Assembly (NCBI RefSeq): GCF_017813235.1
Contig: NZ_JAGISH010000001.1
Location: 620,001-684,000, forward strand
Direction: 5' to 3'
Length of the DNA stretch: 64,000 bases
From: Sagittula salina
Lineage (GTDB): Bacteria; Pseudomonadota; Alphaproteobacteria; Rhodobacterales; Rhodobacteraceae
Positions 47,468 to 56,122 of this stretch are shown here, piece after piece. The notes under the pieces are model-generated. The model searched no databases. It was not told where the DNA came from and saw nothing but the letters and a program-made list of their open reading frames with translations. The stretch's first letter is position 1. Every line of letters begins with the position of its first letter. The translations under genes were made by a program, and so were the position numbers.

Positions 47468-47996
47468 ATGCCGCGCGCCCGGTTGATCCTGGCATGGAGC
47501 GCCGAAGGCAAGTCGAACCCGGAAATCCGCCGCGCACGGCGCAGACACTCCGCTACGAGTCTGCGCCGTGCGCAGCAGGGCACGCGAGGGCCGGGCGGCA
47601 TGAGCGGCCAGCGGCAGGACTTGCGCGCCCTGGTGGCGCTGTCACCATCACCCGGCAGGATCTGGCGAAGGTCGCGCGCCTGGCGGAGACCACCCTTGCC
47701 GTGGTCGCGGCGCGGGCGGAACAGTCGCTTGCGACAGGTGTTGAACACCCTGTTCCAGAGCCGGTAACGAACCTGCCGCCCACCTGCGACCATCGCCGCG
47801 ACCGTCGGCCCGGAAGGCCCGCGCGGATCGGCACCGACGCCGCCTTGCGCGCCTTCATCCCGGCACGCATCAACCGCCTCACCTTCGTCCGGATCGAAGA
47901 GGACATGGCAGCCGCTTTCCCGGCTCCGCTCCGCGCCGCGCCGGCAAGAGGGCAATCCACGCCTGGTGGAGGAAGCGTCAGCAGCCAGCGCGCTGA
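47468..47996 (+). pseudogene. Frameshifted small DNA-binding-like phage gene
   Basis: Coding-like pieces continue across all three frames. RARLILAWSAEGKSNPEIRR (from 47468) is followed in a second frame by LAKVARLAETTLAVVAARAEQ and ALRAFIPARINRLTFVRIEEDM, and in a third frame by GKRAIHAWWRKRQQPAR and a stop at 47994. Joined, they resemble a small phage protein with repressor-like helices ending in a HxWWRK tail. At least two frameshifts are needed, so it is dead. No gene is seen from here to 48222 apart from a TTCTCCCC/GGGGAGAA palindrome at 48109-48127. Confidence 0.5.
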
Positions 47997-48222
47997 AATC
48001 CCATCCGGACAAGGCAGGCCACTGCCGGACACTTCCGGTGTCAGAACCCACTGTAACCCACTATCGGGAACAGTTGTAGCTACACAGCGGCGAGGGCCCA
48101 TGCGTGGGTTCTCCCCCCGGGGGAGAATTTGCCCCAAGAAGAAGCGGAGAGCGGGTTCCGGGGCGGCGGGCCGGCGAGAGATTTTGGCTGCGGGCAGACA
48201 GTGCCGCGCGCCGGGCCGGTGC

Positions 48223-48825
48223 TTACCACATGCGGGGTTTGGCGCGCTCGGCGTAATGGGTGTCGTAGTCCGTGCCGCCCTCGGCGCCCCCGGTGATCTC
48301 CGCGAGGATCGCGCCCGTGGTGGGTACGCTGTCGCGGTCGTCGCGGTTCCAGAGGCCGGAGCGGAGCAAGGCCTTTGCGCATTGCGTGTAGACCTGCGCG
48401 ACGGCGATGACGATGACCGTCGCGGGCTGGCGGGCCCCCTTGGCAAAGCTTTCGCGCAGCGCGGCGTCGTCGGTGAGGAAGGCCGTGCCGTTCACACGGA
48501 CGGTGGTGGTGGAGCCGGGCACCATGAACAGCAGCGCCACGCGGCCGTCGGTGACGATGTCGCGCAGCGCCTCGATCCGGTTGTTGCCCATCCAGTCGGG
48601 CATCAGCAGGGTTTCGTCGTCCAGCACCCGGACCACGGGGCCAGCGTCGCCGCGCGGGGTGCCGTGTACGCCCTCCGCCCCCGCGGTGCAGAGGATGCAG
48701 AAGCGCGCGCCCTCGATCCATTGCCGGTAGAGCGGCGTCAGCCGGGGGCGTTCCTTTGTGACCGCGAGGGGGACTGTCGCGCCGTAGAGCGCCTCAAGCG
48801 CCGGGATGCTGCGGATCCGGTTCAA
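48223..48825 (-). CDS. Pyridoxamine 5'-phosphate oxidase-like FMN protein
   Basis: A 200-residue split-barrel flavin protein of the PPOX class. Features are ARFCILCTAGAEGVHGTPRGD, DWMGNNRIEALRDI and VALLFMVPGSTTTVRVNG, which match the group of small FMN- or F420-binding oxidases rather than PdxH itself. It overlaps the acyltransferase gene by 32 bases and is the last gene of the ftsE-ftsX-acyltransferase group. The substrate is unknown. Confidence 0.82.
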   Translation of the reverse strand: MNRIRSIPALEALYGATVPLAVTKERPRLTPLYRQWIEGARFCILCTAGAEGVHGTPRGDAGPVVRVLDDETLLMPDWMGNNRIEALRDIVTDGRVALLFMVPGSTTTVRVNGTAFLTDDAALRESFAKGARQPATVIVIAVAQVYTQCAKALLRSGLWNRDDRDSVPTTGAILAEITGGAEGGTDYDTHYAERAKPRMW

Positions 48826-49564
48826 AGCCTGCCTCCCGCATGAGCCTGTTGGAGACTTTCTCGACCTCCGACTCGAGCCGGATGAGGAAGGTTTCGCGCC
48901 CGATGCCGGCTTCGATCACCGGCAGGAATTCGACCACGGCGGTGCCGGGCCTGCGCCAGATGCCCTTGCGCGGCCAGAACAGGCCGACGTTGGTGGCCGC
49001 GGGGACGCAGGGCTGGCCGGTCTGTTCGGACAGGAGCGCGGCGCCAACCTTGTAGGGTTTGCGGACGCCGGGGGCGACGCGGGTGCCCTGCGGGTAGATG
49101 ATCAGCTGACCGGGATCGGCGAGGCCGCTTTCCACGTCGGCGATCATCCGCGCGATGGCCGCGCCGCGTTTGCCGCGCTGGACCGGGACGCAGCCGATGC
49201 GCAGGGCGTATTGCCCCAGGACCGGCGCCCAGAGGAGTTCCCGCTTCATGATGAACTTGCCGGCCGGGACCTCGGAGAAGATCATGATGATGTCGAGGAA
49301 GGACTGGTGCTTGGCCGCGATGATGACCTCGCCCGTGGGGGGCGTGCCGCGGACCTCGGTCCTGAGGCCGACCATCCAGGAGGCGGTCCAGCGTACCCAG
49401 TGGCAGTAATGCAGGCAGGCGGCGCGGGCGCCCCGCCGCGACACCAGCGCCCAGGGGAAGTAGAGGATGCCCATCACCGCCATGGCGAGGTACATCTGGA
49501 AGACGAAGACGGCGGAGCGCAACCATTGCAGGGCACCGATCCGGCCGGGCGAATAGGCGGTCAT
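48794..49564 (-). CDS. plsC: 1-acyl-glycerol-3-phosphate acyltransferase, PlsC family
   Basis: A 256-residue membrane-associated acyltransferase that would acylate lysophosphatidic acid. The catalytic HX4D motif is H86-QSFL-D91, and IYPQGTR matches the glycerophosphate-binding motif. Two hydrophobic segments lie near the N-terminus. The ATG at 49564 overlaps the ftsX stop (ATGA). More than one PlsC homologue is common, so the exact substrate is open. Confidence 0.87.
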   Translation of the reverse strand: MTAYSPGRIGALQWLRSAVFVFQMYLAMAVMGILYFPWALVSRRGARAACLHYCHWVRWTASWMVGLRTEVRGTPPTGEVIIAAKHQSFLDIIMIFSEVPAGKFIMKRELLWAPVLGQYALRIGCVPVQRGKRGAAIARMIADVESGLADPGQLIIYPQGTRVAPGVRKPYKVGAALLSEQTGQPCVPAATNVGLFWPRKGIWRRPGTAVVEFLPVIEAGIGRETFLIRLESEVEKVSNRLMREAGFEPDPQHPGA

Positions 49565-50466
49565 GTAAGGTCTCCGAGGACACGGCGGGCGGCGGTGGAG
49601 GTGGCGCCCCAAGCCACCACGGCGGCAAGCACGGGCACCAGTACGGGCCAGAGCCATTGCAGCCCCTGAAAGCGCAGGCCGGTCAGCAGGCCGTCCACCG
49701 CGCCCGGCGCGGGCATGAAGCGGATCGCGAGCATCCCCAGCAGCGTGCCGGCCGCCGCCCCTGCCAGCGTCCGCAAGGTAAAGCGCCGCACGAAGGCCTG
49801 CGCGATGTAGTCATCCGTCGCCCCCACCAGCCGCAGCACGGCAATGACCTGCGCGTTGGCGGCCAGTGCCGCGTGGGCGGCGAGCGTCACCATGGCGCCC
49901 GTGGCGGCACCGATCAGCAGGATCGACACCCAGCCCAGCAGCCGCAGCCGCGAGGCCGCCGCCACCAGAGGCTTGCGCCAGCGGCTGTGTTCGTCCAGCA
50001 CGGCACCGGGGGCCTCGGCCTGCAGGCGCAGGCGCAACCCGTCGGCATCGAAACCGTCGGGCGTTTCGCGCACTTCGATCAGCTGCGGGATGGGCAGTTG
50101 CTCGACCGGGAGGGCCGGGCCGAACCACGGCTCCAGCAGGGCGCGCTGTTCCTCGGCGGTCAGCGTCCGGGCGGAGGCCACGCCGGGGGTCTGTTCCAGC
50201 ACGACCAGCACCTTCTGGACCTGCTCCATCATCTGGCCTTCGGGGGCGGAGACGCGCACGGTCGAGGCGCGGGCGAGTTCCTCGCCCCAGTCCTGCGCCA
50301 GCCGCCCCGCCGCCAGCGACAGCGCCAGCGCGAAGACGGTGAGAAAGGCCATGGCGGCGGAGGTCAGCAGCGTCAGCCGCACGGTAAAGCCCGAGGGCGG
50401 CACCACGCGGTCGGCGCCCTGATCGCCCTTCAGCAGGGCGAGGGTGTCGGCCAGACGCGCGTTCAC
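49561..50466 (-). CDS. ftsX: Cell-division ABC-type membrane protein FtsX
   Basis: A 301-residue membrane protein that, with FtsE, controls peptidoglycan hydrolases at the septum. It has one N-terminal helix, a periplasmic domain (about residues 60-175), and three further helices in the FtsX/MacB arrangement, with VIAVLRLVGATDDYIAQAFVRRF typical of FtsX. The GTG start overlaps the ftsE stop (GTGA), which is the classic ftsEX coupling. Confidence 0.9.
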   Translation of the reverse strand: MNARLADTLALLKGDQGADRVVPPSGFTVRLTLLTSAAMAFLTVFALALSLAAGRLAQDWGEELARASTVRVSAPEGQMMEQVQKVLVVLEQTPGVASARTLTAEEQRALLEPWFGPALPVEQLPIPQLIEVRETPDGFDADGLRLRLQAEAPGAVLDEHSRWRKPLVAAASRLRLLGWVSILLIGAATGAMVTLAAHAALAANAQVIAVLRLVGATDDYIAQAFVRRFTLRTLAGAAAGTLLGMLAIRFMPAPGAVDGLLTGLRFQGLQWLWPVLVPVLAAVVAWGATSTAARRVLGDLT

Positions 50467-51140
50467 AGGTCCGCCCCCGCCGTATGCAGGGTCCGCCCCG
50501 CGATGCGCAGGACGCGGGCCTGCACATGGGCCTTGGCGGCGCGGATCAACGCGAGGTCGTGGGTCGCGATCATCACCGTCTTGCCCATGCGGTTGAGTTC
50601 GATGAGCAGGCGCAGCAGGCGCTGCGACATCTCCCAGTCGACATTGCCGGTGGGTTCATCGGCGAGGATCACATCGGGCGAAAGGATCAGCGCGCGGGCC
50701 AGCGCGGCACGTTGCCGTTCGCCGCCCGACAGCTGCGGCGGCAGGGCCTCGAACTTGCCGTGCAGGCCGACCCAGCCCATGAGCTCGTTGAGATTGTCCA
50801 CCTGATCCGGCGTCGCCTGCCCGGACACGGTCAGCGGCAGGGCCACGTTTTCGGCCACCGGCAGGTGGTCAAGGAACTGGCAATCCTGATGTACCACGCC
50901 GACCCGGCGGCGCATCAGCGCGATCTGGTCGCGGCTGAGGCCCGTCACGTCATCGCCAAAGATGCGCACGGCGCCCTCGGTCGCCTGCAAGGCCCCGTAG
51001 AGCAGTTTCAGGAAGGTCGTCTTGCCCGCGCCGGAAGGCCCGGTCAGGAAGTGGAACGTCCCCGGGGCCAGCGTCAGCGTCATGTCCGTCAGAAGCGCCT
51101 CGCCACCGTAGGTGTAGGCTGCGTTTTCCAGCTCGATCAC
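50463..51140 (-). CDS. ftsE: Cell-division ATP-binding protein FtsE
   Basis: A 225-residue ABC ATPase with Walker A GPSGAGKTT, signature LSGGERQRAALARAL and Walker B VILADEPTGNVD. The LNRMGKTVMIATHD segment is standard FtsE. It partners FtsX and is the first gene of the group. It is divergent from the zinc-ribbon gene, with 162 bases between the starts. Confidence 0.95.
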   Translation of the reverse strand: MIELENAAYTYGGEALLTDMTLTLAPGTFHFLTGPSGAGKTTFLKLLYGALQATEGAVRIFGDDVTGLSRDQIALMRRRVGVVHQDCQFLDHLPVAENVALPLTVSGQATPDQVDNLNELMGWVGLHGKFEALPPQLSGGERQRAALARALILSPDVILADEPTGNVDWEMSQRLLRLLIELNRMGKTVMIATHDLALIRAAKAHVQARVLRIAGRTLHTAGADL

Positions 51141-51302
51141 GGGTCGTTTGCCCTCACCTCACGTTTGCCCTGTTGTGCCAGTGCACGCCCTGTAACGCAA
51201 CGCACCTTCCATGTGAACATTGGACTTTTCCCGCCGGGACAAGGCCCCTATTGTACCGCCAACGGCTCTCGGGGGCCGAGCGAGAGACAGGACGAGAGCA
51301 GG

Positions 51303-52601
51303 ATGCGGCTGATTTGCCCGAATTGCGGTGCGCAATATGACGTTCCGCCCGAGGTCATTCCCGAGGGTGGGCGCGACGTGCAGTGTTCCAACTGCGGGCA
51401 TACCTGGTTCCAGCACCACCCCGACGATGACGCCAGCCTGACCGGGGATGCGGACCTGCCGCTGCGGGAACCGGAATGGGAAACGGAGGTCGACGAGGAC
51501 CAGACGCAACAGGCCCCCCTGCCCGCCGCGGCGCGCCCCCGGCCGTCCCGGCCGCGCGCAGCCGCCTCCGACGATACGTCCGGGGAAGCGCCCGAGGATG
51601 CCCCCGGAACCGCCTTTTCCGAGATTTCTGATTACGGGCCTGAAGATGGGCCTGAATATGGACCTGAATATGCGTCGGATGCGCCAGAGTCAGCCCCTGG
51701 GTACGGTGCCGAGGGCGACCAGGAGTACCGGTCCGGGGACGGACCGGAGTACCATCCCCGCGCCGCCGGCGTGGATGAGGACGTGGAGGCCGATACGGCG
51801 AAGCCGCGCGGGCTTGATCCCGAGGTGGCCGGTATCTTCCGCGAGGAACGTGAATACGAGGCCCGCCGCCGCGCCGCCGAGACGCTGGAAAGCCAGCCTG
51901 ACCTTGGCCTCCCGGACCCGGACGAGGGCGAGTTGGCACGCCGCTCGCGGCAGTCGCGCGACCGCATGGCGGCGCTGCGTGCCGACGGGACAGACGGCGA
52001 CCCCGCCGCGCGTCCGTCCCCCCGCCCCGCACCGCGCCGCCCGGCTGTGCCGGTGGAGGGTGACGGAGACGGTCACGCTGTACCGCAAGCGGCGGCCAGT
52101 TCGCGGCGGGATCTGTTGCCCAACGTCGACGAGATCAACCAGACCCTGCGCGCCACCAACGAGCCGCGCGTGATCGACACCGCCCCGCGCGGCCCGGTGA
52201 AGGAAGCCGATCCCGGCAAGGGTGGCTTTGGCCGCGGCTTCCTGACGGTGCTGGTGCTGGCGGCGCTGGCGGTCGGGCTGTATGTCTATGCGCCAAGGAT
52301 TTCGGCGGCGGTGCCGCAGGCGGCCCCGGTTCTGGATACTTACGTCGCGGCGGTGGACAAGGGGCGGGCCTGGCTCGATGGTCAGGTGACAGCGCTGCTG
52401 GTGTCGCTCGACGGCATGAGTTCCGAGGCGGGCGACGCCCCGGTGGGGACGGCAGACACGACCGCCCCCGTGGGGGAAGAGGCGGCCCCGGCGGACACTG
52501 CCCCGGCGGACACTGACCCGGTGGACACTGACCCGGTGGACACTGACCCGGTGGCGCCTGTGGATCCTGCGGCGGAGACAGCTCCGGCAACTGACAACTG
52601 A
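51303..52601 (+). CDS. Zinc-ribbon (MJ0042-type) protein with membrane helix and repeat tail
   Basis: A 432-residue protein. An N-terminal zinc ribbon is formed by CPNCGAQYDV and CSNCGHTWF (residues 4-40). A long acidic, disordered middle contains repeats (EYGPEYAS-like, DNA at 51636-51671). One membrane helix lies at about residues 300-320 (FLTVLVLAALAVGLYVYAP). The tail ends in DTDPV repeats encoded by a 15-bp tandem repeat. Such proteins occur beside ftsE in Rhodobacterales as far as I recall; the function is unknown. Confidence 0.8.
   Translation: MRLICPNCGAQYDVPPEVIPEGGRDVQCSNCGHTWFQHHPDDDASLTGDADLPLREPEWETEVDEDQTQQAPLPAAARPRPSRPRAAASDDTSGEAPEDAPGTAFSEISDYGPEDGPEYGPEYASDAPESAPGYGAEGDQEYRSGDGPEYHPRAAGVDEDVEADTAKPRGLDPEVAGIFREEREYEARRRAAETLESQPDLGLPDPDEGELARRSRQSRDRMAALRADGTDGDPAARPSPRPAPRRPAVPVEGDGDGHAVPQAAASSRRDLLPNVDEINQTLRATNEPRVIDTAPRGPVKEADPGKGGFGRGFLTVLVLAALAVGLYVYAPRISAAVPQAAPVLDTYVAAVDKGRAWLDGQVTALLVSLDGMSSEAGDAPVGTADTTAPVGEEAAPADTAPADTDPVDTDPVDTDPVAPVDPAAETAPATDN
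52487..52552 (+). repeat. 15-bp tandem repeat in the zinc-ribbon protein tail
   Basis: Units CCCGGCGGACACTGC, CCCGGCGGACACTGA and two copies of CCCGGTGGACACTGA encode PADTA/PADTD/PVDTD. On the other strand the unit contains TCAGTGTCC, the same core as the 12-bp arrays at 28353 and 35930. Confidence 0.85.
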
Positions 52602-52613
52602 CCCGACAGGCGC

Positions 52614-52636
52614 GTGGACCGGGAGTGCCGGTCCAC
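52614..52636. terminator. Hairpin between convergent genes
   Basis: GTGGACCGG (52614-52622) pairs perfectly with CCGGTCCAC (52628-52636) between the zinc-ribbon gene and tauC. There is no clear U-tract on either side. Confidence 0.5.
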
Positions 52637-52644
52637 GATACCCC

Positions 52645-53904
52645 TCAGATGCGGCCCTTCCACGGCACCAGAAGCTTCTCGGCCCAGCGCATCAGGATGT
52701 CGATGCCAAAGCCGATGAGGCCGATCAGCACGATGCCCATGATGACGATATCGGTCTGCTGAAACTTCGAAGCGACCATGATCATCATGCCGACGCCCTT
52801 TTCGGCGGCGACCAGTTCGGCGGCGACCACGGTGCCCCAGCACACCCCCATGGCCACCCGCGCGCCGGTGAATATCTCCGGCAGGGAATTCGGAACGATG
52901 ACGTGGCGCATGATCTGCCAGCGCGAGGCACCCAGCGAATAGGCGGCGTGGACCTTGGGGATGGCGACGCCGGACACGCCGGCGCGCGCGGCGATGGCCA
53001 TGATCCAGAGCGCGGCGAGAAACAGCAGGATGATCTTGCCCAGTTCCCCGATGCCCGCCCAGATGATGACCAGCGGGATCAGCGCCAGCGGCGGCACCGG
53101 GCGCATGAATTCGACGATCGGGTCGAACCAGCCGCGAAACCAGTTCGACAGGCCCATGGCATAGCCCAGCGGGATGCCCACCAGCGCCCCGAAGAAGAAG
53201 CCCACCACCACGCGGAACAGCGAAAACCCGAGGTGTTCCCAGAGCGAGGCGCCGCGATAGCCCTCGCGGGCGATGTCGGTGAGGCGCGCCACCACGGCCT
53301 CCGGCGCGGGGAGCCAGATCGGCTCCATCTGCCAGCCCTTCGCGGGTTCGAAGTTCAGCGTGCCCTTGGGTGACATGCCGATGCGCCCATAGGTGGTTTC
53401 GACCGTCAGGCCGGGGGCGATGGGCTGGCCGTTGACCATCGTAACGCGGTGGCCCTCCGTGGCCTCGTCGTTCTTCGCCACCCGGATCAGGCCGGAGCGC
53501 CAGGCACCCACCGTGTCGCTGTCGTTCTTCGCCCAGCCTTCGCCGGGGTCGACCGTCGGGGTCGCGACCGTCTGGCCAACCTCGAAGACGCGCACGGTGA
53601 CGGTGGCCTCGTCGGGGCCCACGCCATCGGCCTCCGCGGTGTAGGAAAAGGTCGCGTCGCCGATGAAGGGCCCCGGCGCGTGCAGGAACCCCGGCAGCAG
53701 GCGCGAGCCGGTAAAGGCCCCCCAGAGCAGGAAGATCACCAGGACAGAGACCACGGAGGCCGCGCGGTCCGGCACCACGGCGCTTTCATCACCGAAAGTC
53801 ACGGTCTTGCGCGCGGCAAAGCCGGTGGCGGTGCGGCCGACGATGAAGCGGACCAGCGCGAAGGCGGAGACGAAAACGGCGGCGTAGATCAGGAAGACGA
53901 TCAT
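52645..53904 (-). CDS. tauC: Taurine ABC transporter permease with a periplasmic insert
   Basis: A 419-residue permease. The C-terminal 220 residues are a normal TauC/SsuC core with the EAA loop (AAYSLGASRWQIMRHVIVPNSLPEI). The first 190 residues hold two helices and a beta-rich segment of about 110 residues (about 80-190), which is extra compared with the usual 250-280-residue permeases. The neighbouring ATPase, binding protein and tpa support taurine as substrate. The start is one base past the tauB stop. Confidence 0.86.
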   Translation of the reverse strand: MIVFLIYAAVFVSAFALVRFIVGRTATGFAARKTVTFGDESAVVPDRAASVVSVLVIFLLWGAFTGSRLLPGFLHAPGPFIGDATFSYTAEADGVGPDEATVTVRVFEVGQTVATPTVDPGEGWAKNDSDTVGAWRSGLIRVAKNDEATEGHRVTMVNGQPIAPGLTVETTYGRIGMSPKGTLNFEPAKGWQMEPIWLPAPEAVVARLTDIAREGYRGASLWEHLGFSLFRVVVGFFFGALVGIPLGYAMGLSNWFRGWFDPIVEFMRPVPPLALIPLVIIWAGIGELGKIILLFLAALWIMAIAARAGVSGVAIPKVHAAYSLGASRWQIMRHVIVPNSLPEIFTGARVAMGVCWGTVVAAELVAAEKGVGMMIMVASKFQQTDIVIMGIVLIGLIGFGIDILMRWAEKLLVPWKGRI

Positions 53905-53905
53905 A

Positions 53906-54736
53906 TCAGACGCCCGCCGTCCCGGCGGTCTCGGAGGCGGTTTCGGGCCGCCCCATGATCTCTTCCTCCATGTCCCAGATCATCCCGAGGATCTCGTCGC
54001 GCCGGGCGGCGAAGTCGGGATGTTTCTTGACCTCGCGCAGGTCGGCGTTCACTCCCATGTCGGCAAAGGGCAGACGGTATTCGCTGTGGATGCGCCCCGG
54101 TCGCGGTGCCATGACCAGCAGGCGTTCGCCCAGCAGGAGCGCCTCTTCGACGGAGTGGGTAATGAGGATGATGGTCTTGCCGGTCTCCTTCCACAGCCGC
54201 AGCACCAGTCCCTGCATCTTTTCCCGCGTCAACGCATCGAGCGCGCCCAGCGGTTCGTCCATCAGGATCACGTCCGGGTCGTTGGCCAGGCAGCGCGCCA
54301 GCGCCACGCGCTGTTGCATCCCGCCCGACAGCTCGTAGACCGCCTTGTCGTGAAAATCCTTCAGGCCCACGACGTCGAGCAGGTGGTCGACCGTTCCCGC
54401 CCAGTCGCGCGCACGCCGTCCGGCCATGCGCGGCCCGAAGGAGACGTTTTCCCTCACGCTCATCCACTCGAAGAGCGCGCCCTGCTGGAAGACCATGCCG
54501 CGTTCCGCGTCCGGGCCGGTGACGGCGTGACCGTTGAGGGTGATCTGCCCGGAGGTTGGCGCGAGGAAGCCGGCTATGATGTTCAGCAGCGTGGTCTTGC
54601 CGCAGCCCGAAGGGCCCAGCACGCTCAGAAGCTCGCCACGCGAGAGGTGCAGGGAAACGTCGCTGAGCGCCTGCACCGCCCGCCCGTTCGGCAGGTCGAA
54701 ACGCATGGAGATGTTTTCGATGCCAAGACCGCTCAC
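53906..54736 (-). CDS. tauB: Taurine ABC transporter ATP-binding protein
   Basis: A 276-residue ATPase of the nitrate/sulfonate/taurine group: Walker A GPSGCGKTT, signature LSGGMQQRVALARCL, Walker B VILMDEPLGALD and switch His in LITHSVEEALLL. The GTG at 54736 with GAGG upstream is preferred because the codons before it run into the palindrome region. It lies between tauA and tauC. Confidence 0.9.
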   Translation of the reverse strand: MSGLGIENISMRFDLPNGRAVQALSDVSLHLSRGELLSVLGPSGCGKTTLLNIIAGFLAPTSGQITLNGHAVTGPDAERGMVFQQGALFEWMSVRENVSFGPRMAGRRARDWAGTVDHLLDVVGLKDFHDKAVYELSGGMQQRVALARCLANDPDVILMDEPLGALDALTREKMQGLVLRLWKETGKTIILITHSVEEALLLGERLLVMAPRPGRIHSEYRLPFADMGVNADLREVKKHPDFAARRDEILGMIWDMEEEIMGRPETASETAGTAGV

Positions 54737-54761
54737 GCCAGTACCTCGCTTTGGGAAGACC

Positions 54762-54828
54762 CATGATCTTCGCCGAAGATCATGGGGGCCGGCGACCGGG
54801 GAGTGCATGATCTTCGGCGAAGATCATG
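54762..54828. promoter_or_regulatory. Twin 23-bp palindromes between tauA and tauB
   Basis: Two perfect palindromes with arms CATGATCTTCG and CGAAGATCATG around one central base lie at 54762-54784 (centre C) and 54806-54828 (centre G), 44 bp apart. In RNA each would form a 10-bp hairpin with a 3-base loop. Position between a binding-protein gene and its ATPase gene suits mRNA-end protection that keeps tauA message in excess; operator function is the alternative. Confidence 0.75.
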
Positions 54829-54849
54829 CCCCACGGTCAGCGACCCGCC

Positions 54850-55836
54850 CTACATGCCGTTCGCCGACGAAAGCGGCCCGGTGTCGACGTGATCCGCGTA
54901 ATTGTCCAGCGCGGCGTCGATGGACCCGGCCTCCACAAAGACATCCGCGACGCCCTTCATGAACTCCTGCGCGCCGCCGCCCAGCCACTTTTCGGACAAT
55001 TGTTCCTCGACCGTGGGAAAGACGAAGGTGGCCATGGTTTCCGCCGTGGCGGTCTCGTCCATGCCGGCGTCCCTGGCGATCACGGGGATCATCCTTGCCT
55101 GATTGGCCTCGTCCGCCCACATGGCATTGGCGTCGGCCGTGACCTTCAGGAAGGTGGCGACGAGGTCGGAATTCTCCGCCACCCAGGAGGCGGGGCCGGA
55201 GGTGACGTCGAAGACCAGAATGCCCAGGTCCTCCTTTTCTGCCCCGGTCAGCAGCACGTTGCCGTGTTCCTTCATCCGGCGCAGCGATCCGCCCCAGCCA
55301 CAGGCCATGTCCACCGCACCCTGCGCAATGGCGGCCGCCCCGTCGGGCGGCGCCATGTCGACGATGTCGAGGCTGGCAAGGTCAACGCCGAAGTGGCTCA
55401 TCTGCTTGAGGAAACCGTAATGCGCGGCGGTGCCCAGCGGCACGGCGACCTTCTTGCCCGCCAGTTCCGCCGCCGAGTCCCTGTCGATCTCCAGATCCTC
55501 GCGCACCACGCAATTGTCGTTGTCCGAGTAGCTGACCGCCACGTCGAGCGCCTGAAGATCCTGCCCGGCGGAGGTGGCCACGACAAAGGGCGGCACGCCC
55601 TGCGACACGCTCAGCTGGACGTCTCCGCTCGCCATGGCCGCACTCATCGCGGTGCCGGTGTCGAAGCTGACCCAGTTGATGTCCACGCCCATGGCCTCTT
55701 CGTAGAGGCCCTCGGCCTTGGCGTATTCGAAGGGCATCGGCCATTCGAGAAAATACCCCACGGTGATGGTTTCCGCGCGGGCGGTGCCGGCGATCACGAC
55801 CAAAGCGGCCGCGGCGCCAAGAAGCGTCGTCTTCAT
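54850..55836 (-). CDS. tauA: Taurine-binding periplasmic protein
   Basis: A 328-residue solute-binding protein with a Sec signal (cleavage after about residue 21, ARA|E). The mature N-terminus TITVGYFLEWPMPFEYAK and the stretches FDTGTAMSAAMASGDVQ and MACGWGGSLRRMKEHGNVLL are characteristic of roseobacter TauA as I recall it. The ATG at 55836 follows a GGGAG site. It is the first gene of tauABC and is divergent from tpa. Confidence 0.92.
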   Translation of the reverse strand: MKTTLLGAAAALVVIAGTARAETITVGYFLEWPMPFEYAKAEGLYEEAMGVDINWVSFDTGTAMSAAMASGDVQLSVSQGVPPFVVATSAGQDLQALDVAVSYSDNDNCVVREDLEIDRDSAAELAGKKVAVPLGTAAHYGFLKQMSHFGVDLASLDIVDMAPPDGAAAIAQGAVDMACGWGGSLRRMKEHGNVLLTGAEKEDLGILVFDVTSGPASWVAENSDLVATFLKVTADANAMWADEANQARMIPVIARDAGMDETATAETMATFVFPTVEEQLSEKWLGGGAQEFMKGVADVFVEAGSIDAALDNYADHVDTGPLSSANGM

Positions 55837-56034
55837 GCGAATTCTCCCTGTTTGGGCGCGCCTCGTGCCGGGCGCTACGGTTGATCCGACCAGCAAACAG
55901 GCAGTCGATCAACGTTTTTTCCCATAGAGGCCCCGGCGCAAGGCAGCTGCGCGATTTCAGGCCGCCTGGCGGCGTGGATCAAAGCGTTGAAAAAGCGCTG
56001 CTTTTCGGATCGACTGCCGTAAGGGAATTCATGT

Positions 56035-56067
56035 CTGGACTTACACGCGCCCTTGATCTGGACCTAT
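56035..56067. promoter_or_regulatory. CTGGACyTA direct repeats upstream of tpa (candidate TauR sites)
   Basis: CTGGACTTAC (56035-56044) and CTGGACCTAT (56058-56067) lie 23 bp apart start to start, 56-88 bases before the tpa start. A third CTGGAC lies at 56091. The MocR-type regulator TauR of Rhodobacter capsulatus is known to activate tpa through direct repeats of CTGGACyTAA, so these are good candidate sites. The regulator gene itself is not in the window. Confidence 0.7.
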
Positions 56068-56122
56068 CCGACGCCCAAAAATCGCGCCAACTGGACGAAA
56101 CGCCATACAGGGGAGCACCGCC

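Noticed and set aside
47494..48843. A 449-codon plus-strand frame through the prophage remnant and across the PPOX gene
   Set aside because: Its first part only contains one piece of a frameshifted phage gene; the rest is antisense to the PPOX protein and the start of the acyltransferase region.
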